Part shown: positions 52,119 through 62,760 of the stretch, piece by piece
Position numbering within the stretch: position 1 is the stretch's first letter
How the letters are laid out: every line of letters starts with the position of its first letter
Source: Thelonectria olida
Taxonomy: Eukaryota; Ascomycota; Sordariomycetes; Hypocreales; Nectriaceae
DNA length: 64,000 bases
Assembly: GCA_020736575.1 (NCBI GenBank)
Contig: JAGPYM010000045.1
Location: 62,001 to 126,000 of the forward strand
Reading direction: 5' to 3'
Translations under genes and position numbers: made by a program
Notes under the pieces: model-generated
Seen by the model: the letters and a program-made list of their open reading frames with translations, nothing else
Databases searched by the model: none
What the model was told of the DNA's origin: nothing

Positions 52119-53642
52119 ATGGACTCTGAAGTCATTGCCGCCTGGATCTCTGACCAGCACTTTTTGCTCCACGCCTGCTCTGATCCACACACGTGTCCGT
52201 TGCCCCTCGAGTACGAGTACGAGTCCTCAACCTCTCCCTCCCCGCCGCGGCGTCGACGCGTGCTCGACATCTGTCCCTCAGTGAAGCGACAACGGATTGA
52301 TCGAGCCAGCACCGACCCCAACTCCGACGGAGAAGTACCGAGAGACCGCGATATGCGACGCAGCCCGAGAAAGAAAGACGACAAACATCCAGATCAGCAA
52401 GACCCGTTCACGGCCGACGACGACGACGCCGATATAGCCGTCCATCAAGTCACACCACGACCCCGTCGGACCATTTCTCAGCAGCAGCAGCAGCATCATG
52501 TCTTTCCACCGCCCATGTCGTTCACCGCCAAGCTTAGCACTAGCGACCGGCAATCCTTTGCCTCTGGCTCACGAGAACGAAGCAGTGTCACCAGCCGCAC
52601 ACGATCTACGAGCCCCGTCAAGAACCCAGACGACCTTCTTAAGCTCGAGAAACCTGTCACATGGACGACCCCTGACCCTCGTACGTTGCGGGACACGGTG
52701 AAGAAGACGGGGAGTGCCCAGGCGCTGGGCTTGTTTGACGACGTTTGGAGGGTGATACAAGGAGAAGGATACTTGCCGCGGGAGCTGAAAAAGATATTGA
52801 AAGATGAGCTGATGGTTAGCGAATCTCGCTTCACGGCTGAAGATAGAGTTCCGGTCGTGGACGAGAAAGAGGCGGACGATGCCAGCCAGCTCTTCCTATC
52901 CTTTGACGCCGGAATCGCCAGCCTCCTCTCCCTCTACAACGAGCTTAGCGCTATCCGCAATATCGTCGCTACGACGATACGGTTTATAAACACGTCCCGT
53001 TCCGAAGCGACATGGAACGACCACATCCATGGCCCCGCCCTTCGCCTCGCTGTCTCTGGCGTACCGCACGTCAGCGCCGAGAACATAACGCAAGCCGCCA
53101 TCGCCAAGGCTTTTATCCCGCCCTCGCGCGGGGAGCTCGAGACCTTGGGCGGGAAAATGATTGACTACGCTCTTCTGCTCCGGCCTGACAGGGATCTCGC
53201 CATCCGCATCGCCGACTTCGTCGACGGCTTCGATGGCCCACGGTCCTTCAACCAATCGACACATGGCCCGCTGTGCTATGAGCCCACGGGCGTGCTTATC
53301 GAGACCAAGGTTGACATCCGGCGGCGTGCTGAGGGTAAGGCTCAGCTGGGTGTATGGTTAGCTGCTTGGTACGGGCGTGTGGCCAAGTTTGCGCCGCTGC
53401 CCTCTGAGGATGCGAGTGCGTTGGTAAACCTGCCCTTCCTACCAGTCCTCCTCGTGGTGTGTGAGAATTGGGAGCTATACTTTGCCTTCGATAGAGAGAG
53501 CGAGATTGAGGTGTGCGGCCCGCTCGAGATTGGCAGCACCGTTACCGTGGATGGCTCATACCGCTTGCTCGCGGTGTTGCGACTGCTGGGAGGGTGGGTT
53601 AACCAAGAGTTCCGTGGGTGGGTTGAGCGGTGTGTTTCGTAG
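52119..53642 (+). CDS. PD-(D/E)XK nuclease-like protein
   Basis: A 507-residue open frame. The N-terminal 170 residues are disordered and charged, with a poly-Gln run (about 122-127), RRSPRKKDDK and a Ser/Arg-rich part. The C-terminal two thirds resemble the fungal PD-(D/E)XK nuclease-like family. IDYALLLRPD (about 347) supplies an acidic residue and IETKVD (about 393-398) the E-x-K pair, followed by KAQLGVWLAAWYGRV and FLPVLLVVCENWELYFAF. Such proteins recur in multiple copies in fungal genomes; their substrate is unknown. The start ATG was chosen because it begins the only long frame. No disruption is seen. Confidence 0.75.
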   Translation: MDSEVIAAWISDQHFLLHACSDPHTCPLPLEYEYESSTSPSPPRRRRVLDICPSVKRQRIDRASTDPNSDGEVPRDRDMRRSPRKKDDKHPDQQDPFTADDDDADIAVHQVTPRPRRTISQQQQQHHVFPPPMSFTAKLSTSDRQSFASGSRERSSVTSRTRSTSPVKNPDDLLKLEKPVTWTTPDPRTLRDTVKKTGSAQALGLFDDVWRVIQGEGYLPRELKKILKDELMVSESRFTAEDRVPVVDEKEADDASQLFLSFDAGIASLLSLYNELSAIRNIVATTIRFINTSRSEATWNDHIHGPALRLAVSGVPHVSAENITQAAIAKAFIPPSRGELETLGGKMIDYALLLRPDRDLAIRIADFVDGFDGPRSFNQSTHGPLCYEPTGVLIETKVDIRRRAEGKAQLGVWLAAWYGRVAKFAPLPSEDASALVNLPFLPVLLVVCENWELYFAFDRESEIEVCGPLEIGSTVTVDGSYRLLAVLRLLGGWVNQEFRGWVERCVS

Positions 53643-53936
53643 TCGACGATAGCAGATATTCTATTATTATCCAGTGTCATTAGGACCGTCTTCGTTCTCC
53701 ATCTCACTCTGAGTATCTGAGATGTCCGACTCCGAATCGAAGTCTGCTTCAAAGACGTCCTCTGATTGGAACTCAAGATAGGAATTTGTTCCCTACTACT
53801 GTATCAATCCTAGACTGTAGTTTATTAAAATACACACTTACGTACGGAAGCTGAGCGGTGGAACCTTCCGAGGTTGAGCCTCAATATGCAGTCATGAGGA
53901 ATTTGCGAAGTTGGTAGCAATGCCGAGTGGCGTATC

Positions 53937-54227
53937 TTGCTTGGGCTGGGCTACTCACTCCATTTTTGGGGACGGTGGGGTTGCTACTACGACATGACAA
54001 CTGGGACATATCTCCCTAATCAAGATAAAATCGATACCAAGCAGGAGTTCGCAGCAAAAAATGAGAAAGTCATCCACCATACATTTAACTTGTATGAACG
54101 TGTGTCTTCCGTTGGAGGCCAACGCGTTGACTGGGAACTCGACTGCCTTGTTACACTCGCCAACGTACCCTATATGAAGAGGATAAGGGCTACCGCATAT
54201 CCCACCCATTTATTCTGGTGGGATTAG
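53937..54227 (+). CDS. hypothetical protein (96 residues)
   Basis: An open frame with NEKVIHHTFNLYERV and DWELDCLVTLANVPYMKRI, ending LFWWD. The composition looks protein-like (regular hydrophobic spacing), but no family is recognised. It may be a fragment or an exon. Confidence 0.35.
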   Translation: MLGLGYSLHFWGRWGCYYDMTTGTYLPNQDKIDTKQEFAAKNEKVIHHTFNLYERVSSVGGQRVDWELDCLVTLANVPYMKRIRATAYPTHLFWWD

Positions 54228-54611
54228 TACCTCTTAGCCCCACTGGCTTTTGGTTTCCCAGGAAGATAACATGGACTTCAACCCTCTCCCATGTTACAAA
54301 CGTTCGCTTTGGAAACCAGCGAGATAGCCCATTCAAGCTGCATAATTAAGCTGCCGTTGAAGATGTGGGAAAATACCGAATTCTGGACTCTTATCAGAAC
54401 AATGGCTTCTGTTGCGAAGATACCTGCGTTATCATACAGCGATGCAGTGTCATTGCTGTACTCGCTATCACATTTTAGCCAACGCGGGGCGTCATAAAAT
54501 CCCCCACCACGAGTCGGGCTCGTCAGATCGCGTGGTAGTTGAATTGAAGCTCCGCGGCAGGCAAACATGCCACATAAATATCGACGCCGGGTATAAGATG
54601 GTCACGTGAGT

Positions 54612-54683
54612 TACTGATTACTGATTGATTGATTAGAAGCTTACTGATACTGATATGATATCAGTATCAATCAGTAATCAGTA
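54612..54683. repeat. perfect inverted repeat with nested palindrome
   Basis: TACTGATTACTGATTGAT (54612-54629) is exactly complementary to 54666-54683. Inside lies a 23-bp palindrome (54646-54668, GATACTGATAT G ATATCAGTATC). It stands just before the copia-3 remnant and could form a cruciform or be a MITE-like palindromic element. Confidence 0.75.
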
Positions 54684-54749
54684 CTGCTTGATAACTGACT
54701 GCTTGTTGAGAAGTCTGTAGACGGCATCGTCGTAAATGACAGGAAACCT

Positions 54750-57053
54750 CAACAGGGTCACCTCCGAGTCTATGGCTGCAAAGCCTTTGCCCTGACTAAG
54801 TCCGCACAACGCAAAGAAAAGCGTCGTCATAAGCTCGATCCGAAAGCTTTTATCGGCTATCTGGTCGGATACCGGTCCACAAATATCTATAGGATCTGGA
54901 ACCCAATGATAGGGAAGGTCATCTCCACAAGAGATGTGATCTTTAACGAGGACGAGAGCTTCCTGGGAGCTTAGACGCCTTGAAGGATGACTTTCTTCAA
55001 ATCAAGAAGACTGACATCACCTCTCTGTTCGAAGACATCGAGATAACAGAGACGATACAGGGAATCGAGGGCAGAGCACAGCGACGAACCTGAGCTTCCT
55101 GTATTTGATGATGACGATGCATACAATACCAATGCAGGAGATCAGATGGTTGACAAGGAAAACAGAGCAAAAGACGGTGCTGATGACGGCCCTGAGACTC
55201 TATAACCGTCCCCACAAGATTCTCCGTTGGCAGGGTTATTTGCTCGATGCATCACAACACCAGGAGGCTTGGAAGAGCTGGCCGCTTGGTTGCGCCCCTC
55301 GGCTCGTACGAGGGCAAGCAGATCAACCGGGCTAAGCTGAGAAGACTTTTACGTCAACCACCCCGAAGAGCAAGCCCACAGGGACGTGTGCACCGCAAGG
55401 AGTTGCCGCCGCCGCCAAGGCATCACGGCGAGCTCCAAGGTCACCCGCTGCGGGAGCTCTTTATGAAGGCAGAAGCCACTCACCTGCAGAGTCATCGAGA
55501 GATGAACTCGTGGGTTGAAGTCCCAAAGTCGCAGGCTGACGGATATCAAATACTCGACTGCATGTGGGTTTACATATATAAGTTCGATAAAAGCGGCTAC
55601 TTATTAAGTGCAAAGCACGCCTCGTCGTCCGTGGTGACCAGCAGCTTCTAGGGTCAACAGAGGAGACATATGCCTCAACCCTAGCTGGAAGGTCATTCCG
55701 TACGCTGATGGCAGTGGTAGCTCGCTTCGACCTTGACCTCATGCAGTATGACGCTGTCAACGCGTTCGTGAACGCGCAGTTGACCCGGAAGGTGTTCATG
55801 AGGATGCCTCCCGGAAGCCGGAAGCACGGCATGATCCTAATGCTCAAGAAAGCTCTGTACGGACTGCGTGAGTCGCTCTTACTGTGGCAGAAAGGGCTAA
55901 GAGGCACACTGGAAGACTTCGGCTTTGAGGTCATTCCGGATGAACCCTGCTGCATGCTGTGGAACGGGATAATTATTTTCTATTACGTTGATGATCTCGT
56001 CCTAGCGTTCAGAAGAGAGAAAACCGATGCTGTAAAGCATCTGATCGAACGACTCCAAGAACGATATGTCTTGACTGGAGGCCATGAGCTCCAGTGGTTC
56101 CTAGGAATTGAAGTCATCCGTGATAGAGATGCCCGATTGATTTGGCTCTCTCAATCCGAATGTAGCTTGAAAATAGCTAGTTAACCTTTTAACACATCTA
56201 GATGCTGCCTCTGCGGCACGCACACCGATGAAGAAAACCGAGCTCCTTCCGTACCGAGGAAGAGCTATGATCATTGAGATACGAAACTATCAACGAAAAG
56301 TCGGCTCGATCCTCTACATCGCAGTCATCACGAGACCCGACGTTGCTTTGGCTGTATCACGGCTAGCACGATTCAACCAGAACCCAAGCCCCGAACATCA
56401 CGAAGCAGCCAATCGAGTCATCCTATACCTCATGAACACACACATTAGCCCTGCAGCTCGGAGGCGGCGATGACTCCTTTGCCGACAATTCAATTGATCG
56501 GAAGAGCTCGCAGGCATACGTTATGAAGATATTTGGAGGAGTCATCGGATGGCGAGCCAACAAGCAAGCTACAGTCACTACATCGACGACCGAGGCAGAG
56601 CTGCTAGCTCTATCACAAGCGACGAAAGAAGGCATTTTCATCAGCCGGCTGCTCAAAGCGCTGAAGATCACGATCAACAATACCGGCCGAATTCGAATAC
56701 AACGTGACAACCAACAGACCATCAAGCTCGTGACCAAGGAGCTAGGTCAGCTGAACACTCGGCTACGGCACGTGGATATTCACAATCACTGGCTGAGACA
56801 GGAGGTCGATAACGGCACAATTGAAGTCGAATACACACCATCAGCGGACATGATAGCTGACGGCCTGACGAAGGTCCTGACGAACACGGCCTTCAAAGCC
56901 TTCGTACAGCAACTTGGCCTCGTTGATGTGAAGGAACGGCTGGAGAGACCGACAGATGAAAATGACCTCACGGAAGCAATTGATCGGCTGACCCTAAACC
57001 TCGAAGATGATGCCCTCAACACCAAGGAACGAGGCCACGATAACGACAGTTAA
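54750..57053 (+). pseudogene. copia-3 Pol remnant (integrase end, RT, RNase H)
   Basis: The plus strand reads LRVYGCKAFALTKSAQRKEK and TNIYRIWNPMIGKVISTRDV (integrase C-terminus, 54750-54970). After breaks come LDCMWVYIYKFDKSGYLLSA, then RT with ARFDLDLMQYDAVNAFVNA, KKALYGLRESLLLWQKGL and FYYVDDLVLAF (55700-56010), YIAVITRPDVALAVSRLARF, and RNase H with TTSTTEAELLALSQATKEG and RHVDIHNHWLRQE to the stop at 57053. At least four frameshifts or stops occur. Gag, protease and most of the integrase are missing. A 3' LTR follows. Confidence 0.88.
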
Positions 57054-57080
57054 AGGCCGTTGGCTTCAACTGGGAGGGGG

Positions 57081-57293
57081 TGTCAGACGAAGAAGGAAGG
57101 TCTAGCCGATATGACTAAGAAAGTCGGGGTAAAATGGCGACTGATACATGGGCACCCAAATAGCCTTGGGCACCCTGGCCGGATACCCAATAACATTGGC
57201 TCTTGGGTACCCACTTTGCCTACTTCATCACTCTGCGTCTAGCCTTCAGAATTGGTGAAGCTACTACAATAGCACTAACAGCACCGTCTGACA
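57081..57293 (+). repeat. 3' LTR of copia-3 (213 bp)
   Basis: A purine tract GGGAGGGGG (57072-57080) precedes TGTCAGACG, and the segment ends CGTCTGACA, a perfect 9-bp inverted terminal repeat with TG...CA. It contains the duplicated motifs TGGGCACCC and GGGCACCC. The 5' LTR is not in the window. Confidence 0.85.
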
Positions 57294-58232
57294 ATGCAGG
57301 ATAGCCCAATCATTATTACCCCGAGCTGGATTAGTTATTCATCTCAAGCATTTCGGTGGACATAGGAGGCATGAGAGAAAATTCTGTGCGAAGAGATTGA
57401 CGAGATATTGTAAATGCTCAATGTGATCTAGAATAGCGTTACGATGAGGAATCCACTTACATGCGAGAGCTACTCTTTACTTCAATGTGCGCGAACGTTC
57501 TACAGAAGGTGAAGCAAGGCAAATTCATGCGTTGGAGGCATTCGAAACTACTTTAACTATTGTAGCTGCGTCCATACCGAGGTCATCTTAACTTCTAATT
57601 TAATCCAAATCTCATAATAACCATAAACATCCATTCAACATGTGGTGTTAAGGAATATGTACTGATAGGCGCTGACATAATTTGGGCACCCGGGTGCGCC
57701 AATCTGTTTGGGCATCCGGGTGCCCATGTATCAGTCGCCGGGCTAAAATGCAGGAAACCCCGCTTCCACAACAACACAATGATCATCATCAATTGAGAGA
57801 CAGACCAACTGATCAATCAAATAACCTCTCTTTGATGCACATATCATCATAAATTTGCTGTGATAACATGACATTTGAATCCCTCAACTCGGACCGCTAG
57901 ATTATCCGTGCGAGTCCGACAATTAGCCATAGCAACCTCAACCACAACACCCAGTATAGTAGAGTATAGTATAGTAGCCACCCAGCTCGTCTTTCCTCCT
58001 TCCCTCCCTCCTTCCTTCCTATATACTATGTTATTACATCTAGCTGCTTGAACATTTCCACCTATTCGCGTTTGCAACCAATCTCTCTACAGATTCTATA
58101 TACTATTTTTATTCTTTAGATTATTTCTGTTTTTAAATTACCGTGTGTTTACATCATCCAGCCGTAGTGGCAATACCTTCTGGTACCTAAGGTTTACCCG
58201 CAGCAGAAAATTCTTCCAGTTACATTATTTAG
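57294..58232. other. no gene; inverted LTR fragment and microsatellite
   Basis: The segment 57660-57745, read on the minus strand, matches part of the copia-3 LTR (GGCGACTGATACATGGGCAC). A TCC/TTCC-rich tract lies at 57990-58020. No coding sequence is supported. Confidence 0.5.
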
Positions 58233-58409
58233 TGTCGCAGGCCAGGCATGATAACAAGCCTCAGGAAACAACAGCACTTAATAATCAAGCTGTGTGCTTC
58301 AAGTAAAATCTGTGGGCTGGAGTACCCCGCACTTTAGACAACAATCAATCAACACATTGCTGCTGCTCATCATATTCACTTTAACCCTTTAAGCACGCTC
58401 AGTGCGACA
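58233..58409. mobile_element. solo LTR (177 bp), second copy
   Basis: TGTCGCAGG...GTGCGACA is flanked by TTTAG on both sides (58228-58232 and 58410-58414). It is nearly identical to 7281-7458 and lies about 125 bp before an RGS-domain gene start, in its promoter region. Confidence 0.92.
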
Positions 58410-58532
58410 TTTAGCCTTTATCGCATTCGCGCACTCGAGCCACAGTCCAGTTACCTACTACATCCTTGTTTTCTTGACAACCCAGGTCTACCGCAAGTAG
58501 CAACTCTCCATCAAACGTTTTATTGCCACGTT

Positions 58533-59048
58533 ATGGAAATGGACACGACAGACCCACGACATCCCACCCTGAGCGAGATTCTCTTGGATATCTCTCCGTC
58601 GCCATGGACTTTGCGCGTCTTCATGACTCATCTCTCCCAACACCACTGCGAAGAGACTCTTGAGTTCACATTGGACGCCGAGAACCATGACTTCGTCTAT
58701 AACCAGCTAGCTGCCGAGAGCCCTATGCAGCGTGATAGAACTGATCGTGTAATCTCGTCATGGCAAAAGTTGATACGAATCTGCGTCGCTCCTGGTGGAC
58801 CACGGCAAGTCAATATCTCTAGTCGAGAGCGGGATCACGTCTTGAATCTCCCCTGTGGACCTCTACCCCCTCACCCTTCCGAGCTAGATCAGTCTCGCCA
58901 AATTATCTACAACCTCCTGAACGACTCCATCCTCGTCCCCTTCCTCGAGTCGGTTAGTCCCATGCAGCACGAAAGTCCGCTTGAGGAGCGGATACCCTCC
59001 CCCGACATTCACCCCCAACCAAGCGTCGGTTGGGATGCCGCACAATAG
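58533..59048 (+). CDS. RGS-domain protein, possibly truncated
   Basis: A 171-residue open frame with a fungal RGS (regulator of G-protein signalling) domain: HPTLSEILLDISPSPWTLRV, FMTHLSQHHCEETLEFTLDA, a middle helix with VISSWQKLIRI, then VNISSRERDHVLNLPCG and IYNLLNDSILVPFLESV. RGS domains speed GTP hydrolysis by G-alpha subunits. The frame ends soon after the domain; downstream Ser/Arg-rich readings in other frames (59050-59215) suggest a lost C-terminus. The solo LTR lies about 125 bp upstream. Confidence 0.7.
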   Translation: MEMDTTDPRHPTLSEILLDISPSPWTLRVFMTHLSQHHCEETLEFTLDAENHDFVYNQLAAESPMQRDRTDRVISSWQKLIRICVAPGGPRQVNISSRERDHVLNLPCGPLPPHPSELDQSRQIIYNLLNDSILVPFLESVSPMQHESPLEERIPSPDIHPQPSVGWDAAQ

Positions 59049-59659
59049 GTTTCCTCGAGAAATGCTAGGGAGTCTGAGGGCTCGGTGGATAACGGCAACA
59101 GAAATTCACCGCTCTCCGATTCGACCCTTCACATATCTCCAGGAGGGTTCCATCATGTCGTCGCCGCATGCAAGAGATACTGGGAAAGGGTCAGGCGCTA
59201 TGCTACGTTGCACCCATGAAAGTACAAATTTTGCATTCTATACTGTCTGCTGCCTCTAGCAAGCGGCCCTGAAACTGTGAAAACGCGGAAGAGGCGACGA
59301 TACGAAAAAAGAAATGGGGTTAAGGGATCTGTTACATATACTTATGGTTTTGCTGAGGATCCTAGCTTCGATGCTAACTTTAGCGCCCTGTATTCTATAG
59401 TTATAGAGAAAAGCTATAGAAATGATGAAATTGAATTTAAGGTCGCAAACATCAGGGTAAGAGATCTCCTGCGTAATCGTTAGGATCTACGGAGTTCTCA
59501 TATCCAGTCTTGGCAACGCATCCCGCGACACTGCCCCGCCAAACCTCCCCAGGTCAACAGAGGAAGTTGATGTTTTATTGTCCCAACTGGTAACGTTAAA
59601 GAAAATCCAAGCACCTAGCTGGGACCCTTAACTAAATCGCCTTTTGCATATACTCAATA
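59049..59659. other. no confident gene
   Basis: A 68-codon plus frame at 59277-59483 (TYGFAEDPSFDANFSALYS) looks protein-like but is not recognised. The rest has no supportable gene. Confidence 0.3.
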
Positions 59660-59666
59660 ATGTATA

Positions 59667-60781
59667 CTAGGGATAGGGTGTAGGTGGAGATCCTCTGCCT
59701 GGGGGTAACCGTCTCCGTACTTTTGCGATTTCAGGGGCGACATACCCGGCCGTGCCACAAGGTGTCGTAGTCTCGTCATCCCAGATAATCTTGGAAAGAC
59801 CGAAATCCGCGATCTTAATCTGTCCGATGCTACCAGACCCAACCCCAGTAGTGAATTCTCCCTCGTCGACTTTGTCTTTCTTGTTAGGCTGGGTCGGTCG
59901 CTGGTGCCTCGAGGGAATAAATGGAATCGGTTCCAAGAGAATGTTTTCGAGCTTGACGTCTCTGCGCATCGCAGTTAGTGTGAACTATTCCTTGAATGGA
60001 CTAAACTCGCGAACGTTAGGAGAGCAATGGGAGCACAAGCGAATAAGGTGATGTTACCGATGCACGATGCCTTTCTGTTCGTGAAGGTACTCGAGTGCCT
60101 TAGCAACCTGTGTGATTATGTGCCGCGGCAAGTCCTCGCTCAAGTACGTGAGCCGCAGCACCTGGTGGTAAAGCTCTCCTCCGGGTGCGAGTTCAAGAAT
60201 TATGTAGTAGTATTGCCGTGATTCGGAAAAATCGATGAGCTTATGATATTCGGGTCGTCGAGTTGGCACATGATTTGCACCTCTTTAAGGATATTTGCTC
60301 GCTGCACTTACTGTTAGTTGAGGGGGGGAAGACTGCAACCGGGCGGTCTATGGAAAGGAGTCATGAGAACTGGAACAAAGGAAGTGGGCACTTAGGACCA
60401 CCGATGTGGAATAAAAGTCACCTCGGTGCCGGATTTATCGATAACCTTGATAGCGACCTCTCCAGCTTTCCCGTCCAGATCTCGAGCTTGGTAAACCCTG
60501 CTGAATCCGCCGTGACCCATTTTCTTGAGCAGCTCCCACAGCTCCAGACCTGCATATCGAGGGAACTCGGCCCGGATCTCGGTTTTGGTGTCAACCAGTC
60601 TCGTGTCATCTATTCGTTGGCTCTTATTCTTGAGTGGTACGTAATGATGAAGTGCTTGGTTCATTTCCGCGCGAGCTGCAACCTGCTGGACTGCTCGCGC
60701 TACGTCACTAGACGTTACAGAGTACGCCTCTGAAACTGGCTGACGGCCCCTAACTTCAGTGGTTAACTCTGGTTGAGACAA
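59667..60781 (-). pseudogene. srk1: Rck2/Srk1-type protein kinase, truncated and frameshifted
   Basis: Srk1/Rck2 kinases act below the stress MAP kinase Hog1/Sty1. From the ATG at 60781: MSQPELTTEV, SVTSSDVARAVQQVAARAEM, then the kinase start LELWELLKKMGHGGFSRVYQ (Gly loop) and VAIKVI (Lys). After an intron with CTAAC and CAG near 60303 come ANILKEVQIMCQLDDPNI and, after a frameshift, KLIDFSESRQYYYIILELAP and HEQKGIVHR. A second intron (about 59970-60050, acceptor TGCGCAG) follows, then DVKLENILLEP (the HRD-N motif spans the splice) and IKIADFGLSKIIW (DFG). It stops after the APE-like APEIAK; subdomains IX-XI and the C-terminal tail are absent. A duplicate of a functional gene elsewhere is likely. 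Confidence 0.82.
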
Positions 60782-60894
60782 CTTTGTCCCCTGGTATACT
60801 GCTGCTAGTGAATGGTTCTGGGGGCGAACAGTCGTACAGTCGTCTTTGCGCGGCTGGTTATCGAGATTTAGGATGCTCCTTGCTTCCCCGCCTG

Positions 60895-62345
60895 GGGCCG
60901 CGGACTTGATCTCTGCGCTTACCCGATGACCACACCCAATTCGAAGATAATGAGCGCTTTCCTAAGGTTTCTAATGCGCATGAGAGTGGTCTGATTATAT
61001 ATAATACGCATCCACGTAGCTCTTCGAGGCGGGCTCTTATCTCGCCGTAGATGAGTGTGTGGTCTGCTATACGGGGAGATCTCTGCAGGTCATACACGTC
61101 CCCAGCAAGCCCACCGACATAGCGTTTAAGATCTGGGTTATGGCCCAAAGGGGCTACTTTCTGAGATGGATTTGGCACCAACCCGGCGCAAAATACAGCC
61201 CCTTCGGCGTTGAACGCTCAAAGAGAAGGACAACAGGAAGAGGAAGAGGAAGAGCCACGCTGGGGGAGGTCGAGAAGCCTGACGACAATATCATCGCCCT
61301 GAAATCGACTCAAAGTGTGGTTATTTCCCTGCTTAACCTGCTGCCCAAGGCCACTTATCACGTCTTTCTAGATACCCTCTTCTCGTCATACCTCCTCCGG
61401 AACCTTGGTCAGCATGGCCACAGGGCCACAGGCACAGGCCGCCCTAACTGCGGCATCTATAAAGACCTCGCAGGCTACAAAAATAAGGATAAGTCGGGCA
61501 AGTCAGGCTTCGAGTTCAATGAGATCAAGGTCGTCCCACCCCCGATAACCACGTAGGCGCCCTAGACACTCTTGGCTGTGTTTCCCTTACTAATATGTCC
61601 CCCTATGCTATGAACCAAATCGCTTGGAAAGATAACGCCCTTGTGTTGTTCCTGTCAACCGTGTTCAAAGGCGATGAGATGTGAGCGATGGAGAAAGAAG
61701 CCTACCACGAGGAAATCAACGGCATGGCCGATACAGCGTTTCTTTGGTGATGAGACCGTGAAGCTAATTCGTATTCCTACGGCTGCTGCTGCGTATAACG
61801 ACGAGTTGAACCATGTGGATCGAGGTGACCAACTGAGGTCATACCTAAGTTATGATCGCTCCCTTCGCCGCGGCGCTTGGCAGGCTCTCATTGGACCTTC
61901 CTTCTTAACGTGGCCCTCGTCAATAGTTATATTCCTCAGCTTGGCGGGCAGCCAAAGTGGAAGAGGTATACGGATTAGATTGAGTGGCGGCGGCGGCTTT
62001 ATAATGATACTTTCAAAGCTTTCCACCTTAACAGTCAGTTAAGGTGATGGTTTCGAGCTACGGACGAATTTACGTCTATTGAACAGCATAAATTTGTCGC
62101 AAGAGGAAAAAAAAATAAGAGTGCCTACCTTATCAGGGTATACGGCTTGGAGATGTGAGGTCACAAAGCTCGAAGAGATAGCCTTTAGCAGTGGTCAGCG
62201 GCAATAGAAGGAGGCCGAGGCCGCAGAGGCCACGGCATCAACGAAGGGATGTGAGCATTGTGGTGTTGCAATATGTAGCTCACAGCATTGTTGGGACTTC
62301 TATCACAAGCTAATTTAGGTGGGAAATAAAGTACCTTTTATTTGG
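60895..62345 (+). pseudogene. piggyBac-type transposase copy B
   Basis: The plus reading starts near 60905 (SLRLPDDHTQFEDNERFPKV). With TAA and TAG in WSDYI*YAST*LFEAGSY it passes LAVDECVVCYTGRSL (first catalytic Asp), GYFLRWIWHQPG, YHVFLDTLFSSYLLRNLGQH (second Asp) and AAYNDELNHVDRGDQLRSYL (third Asp). A decayed Cys-rich C-terminus follows (CEHCGV, near 62250). The intron position near 61556-61613 matches copy A. The N-terminal region is missing and frameshifts are present. The 3' flank (GTGGGAAATAAAGTACC) also matches copy A. Confidence 0.82.
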
Positions 62346-62760
62346 CGTACTTTAATTGGCCAGACTCCCCTGTAGTGACGACGACGGAGGTTTCGCACAC
62401 ATGGTTGTAACGCCGAGACAGAGGGGAGCAACTTACTGCTCTGATTCCTGTCGGCTGTGAGAATACGAATAATAAGTGGGTAAAGATCTTAGCCACCGAG
62501 ATATGTCACAGGTGGCCCATCATTGGCAAATTCGTGGCTAAAAACATTCCCCGACGTCATGGCTGCAACCTTGTTCCTTCAACATCCTTTCCTTTTGTCA
62601 CAGCAATTTAAAACCTTTGGCAAAGCTGGCATCATCAATCGTGAAGAAGGGTTCGTCAGCTGCAGCTGGATTAGCGACGTCGAATCGCCGGTAGCTCTAT
62701 CGCGCAGCAGCGATAGCGATAGCAGCATGATCATCAGCAGCGATCGCAATCGACGCCGCC
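62346..62760. other. upstream region of the CorA-family gene
   Basis: No separate gene is supported. A short plus frame from 62523 overlaps the start in another phase. CAGCAGCGATAGC repeats lie just before the ATG. Confidence 0.4.

Noticed and set aside
49522..53642. Subtelomeric location because of the telomere-linked-type RecQ gene
   Set aside because: No telomeric repeat array is visible and single-copy-like genes lie on both sides.
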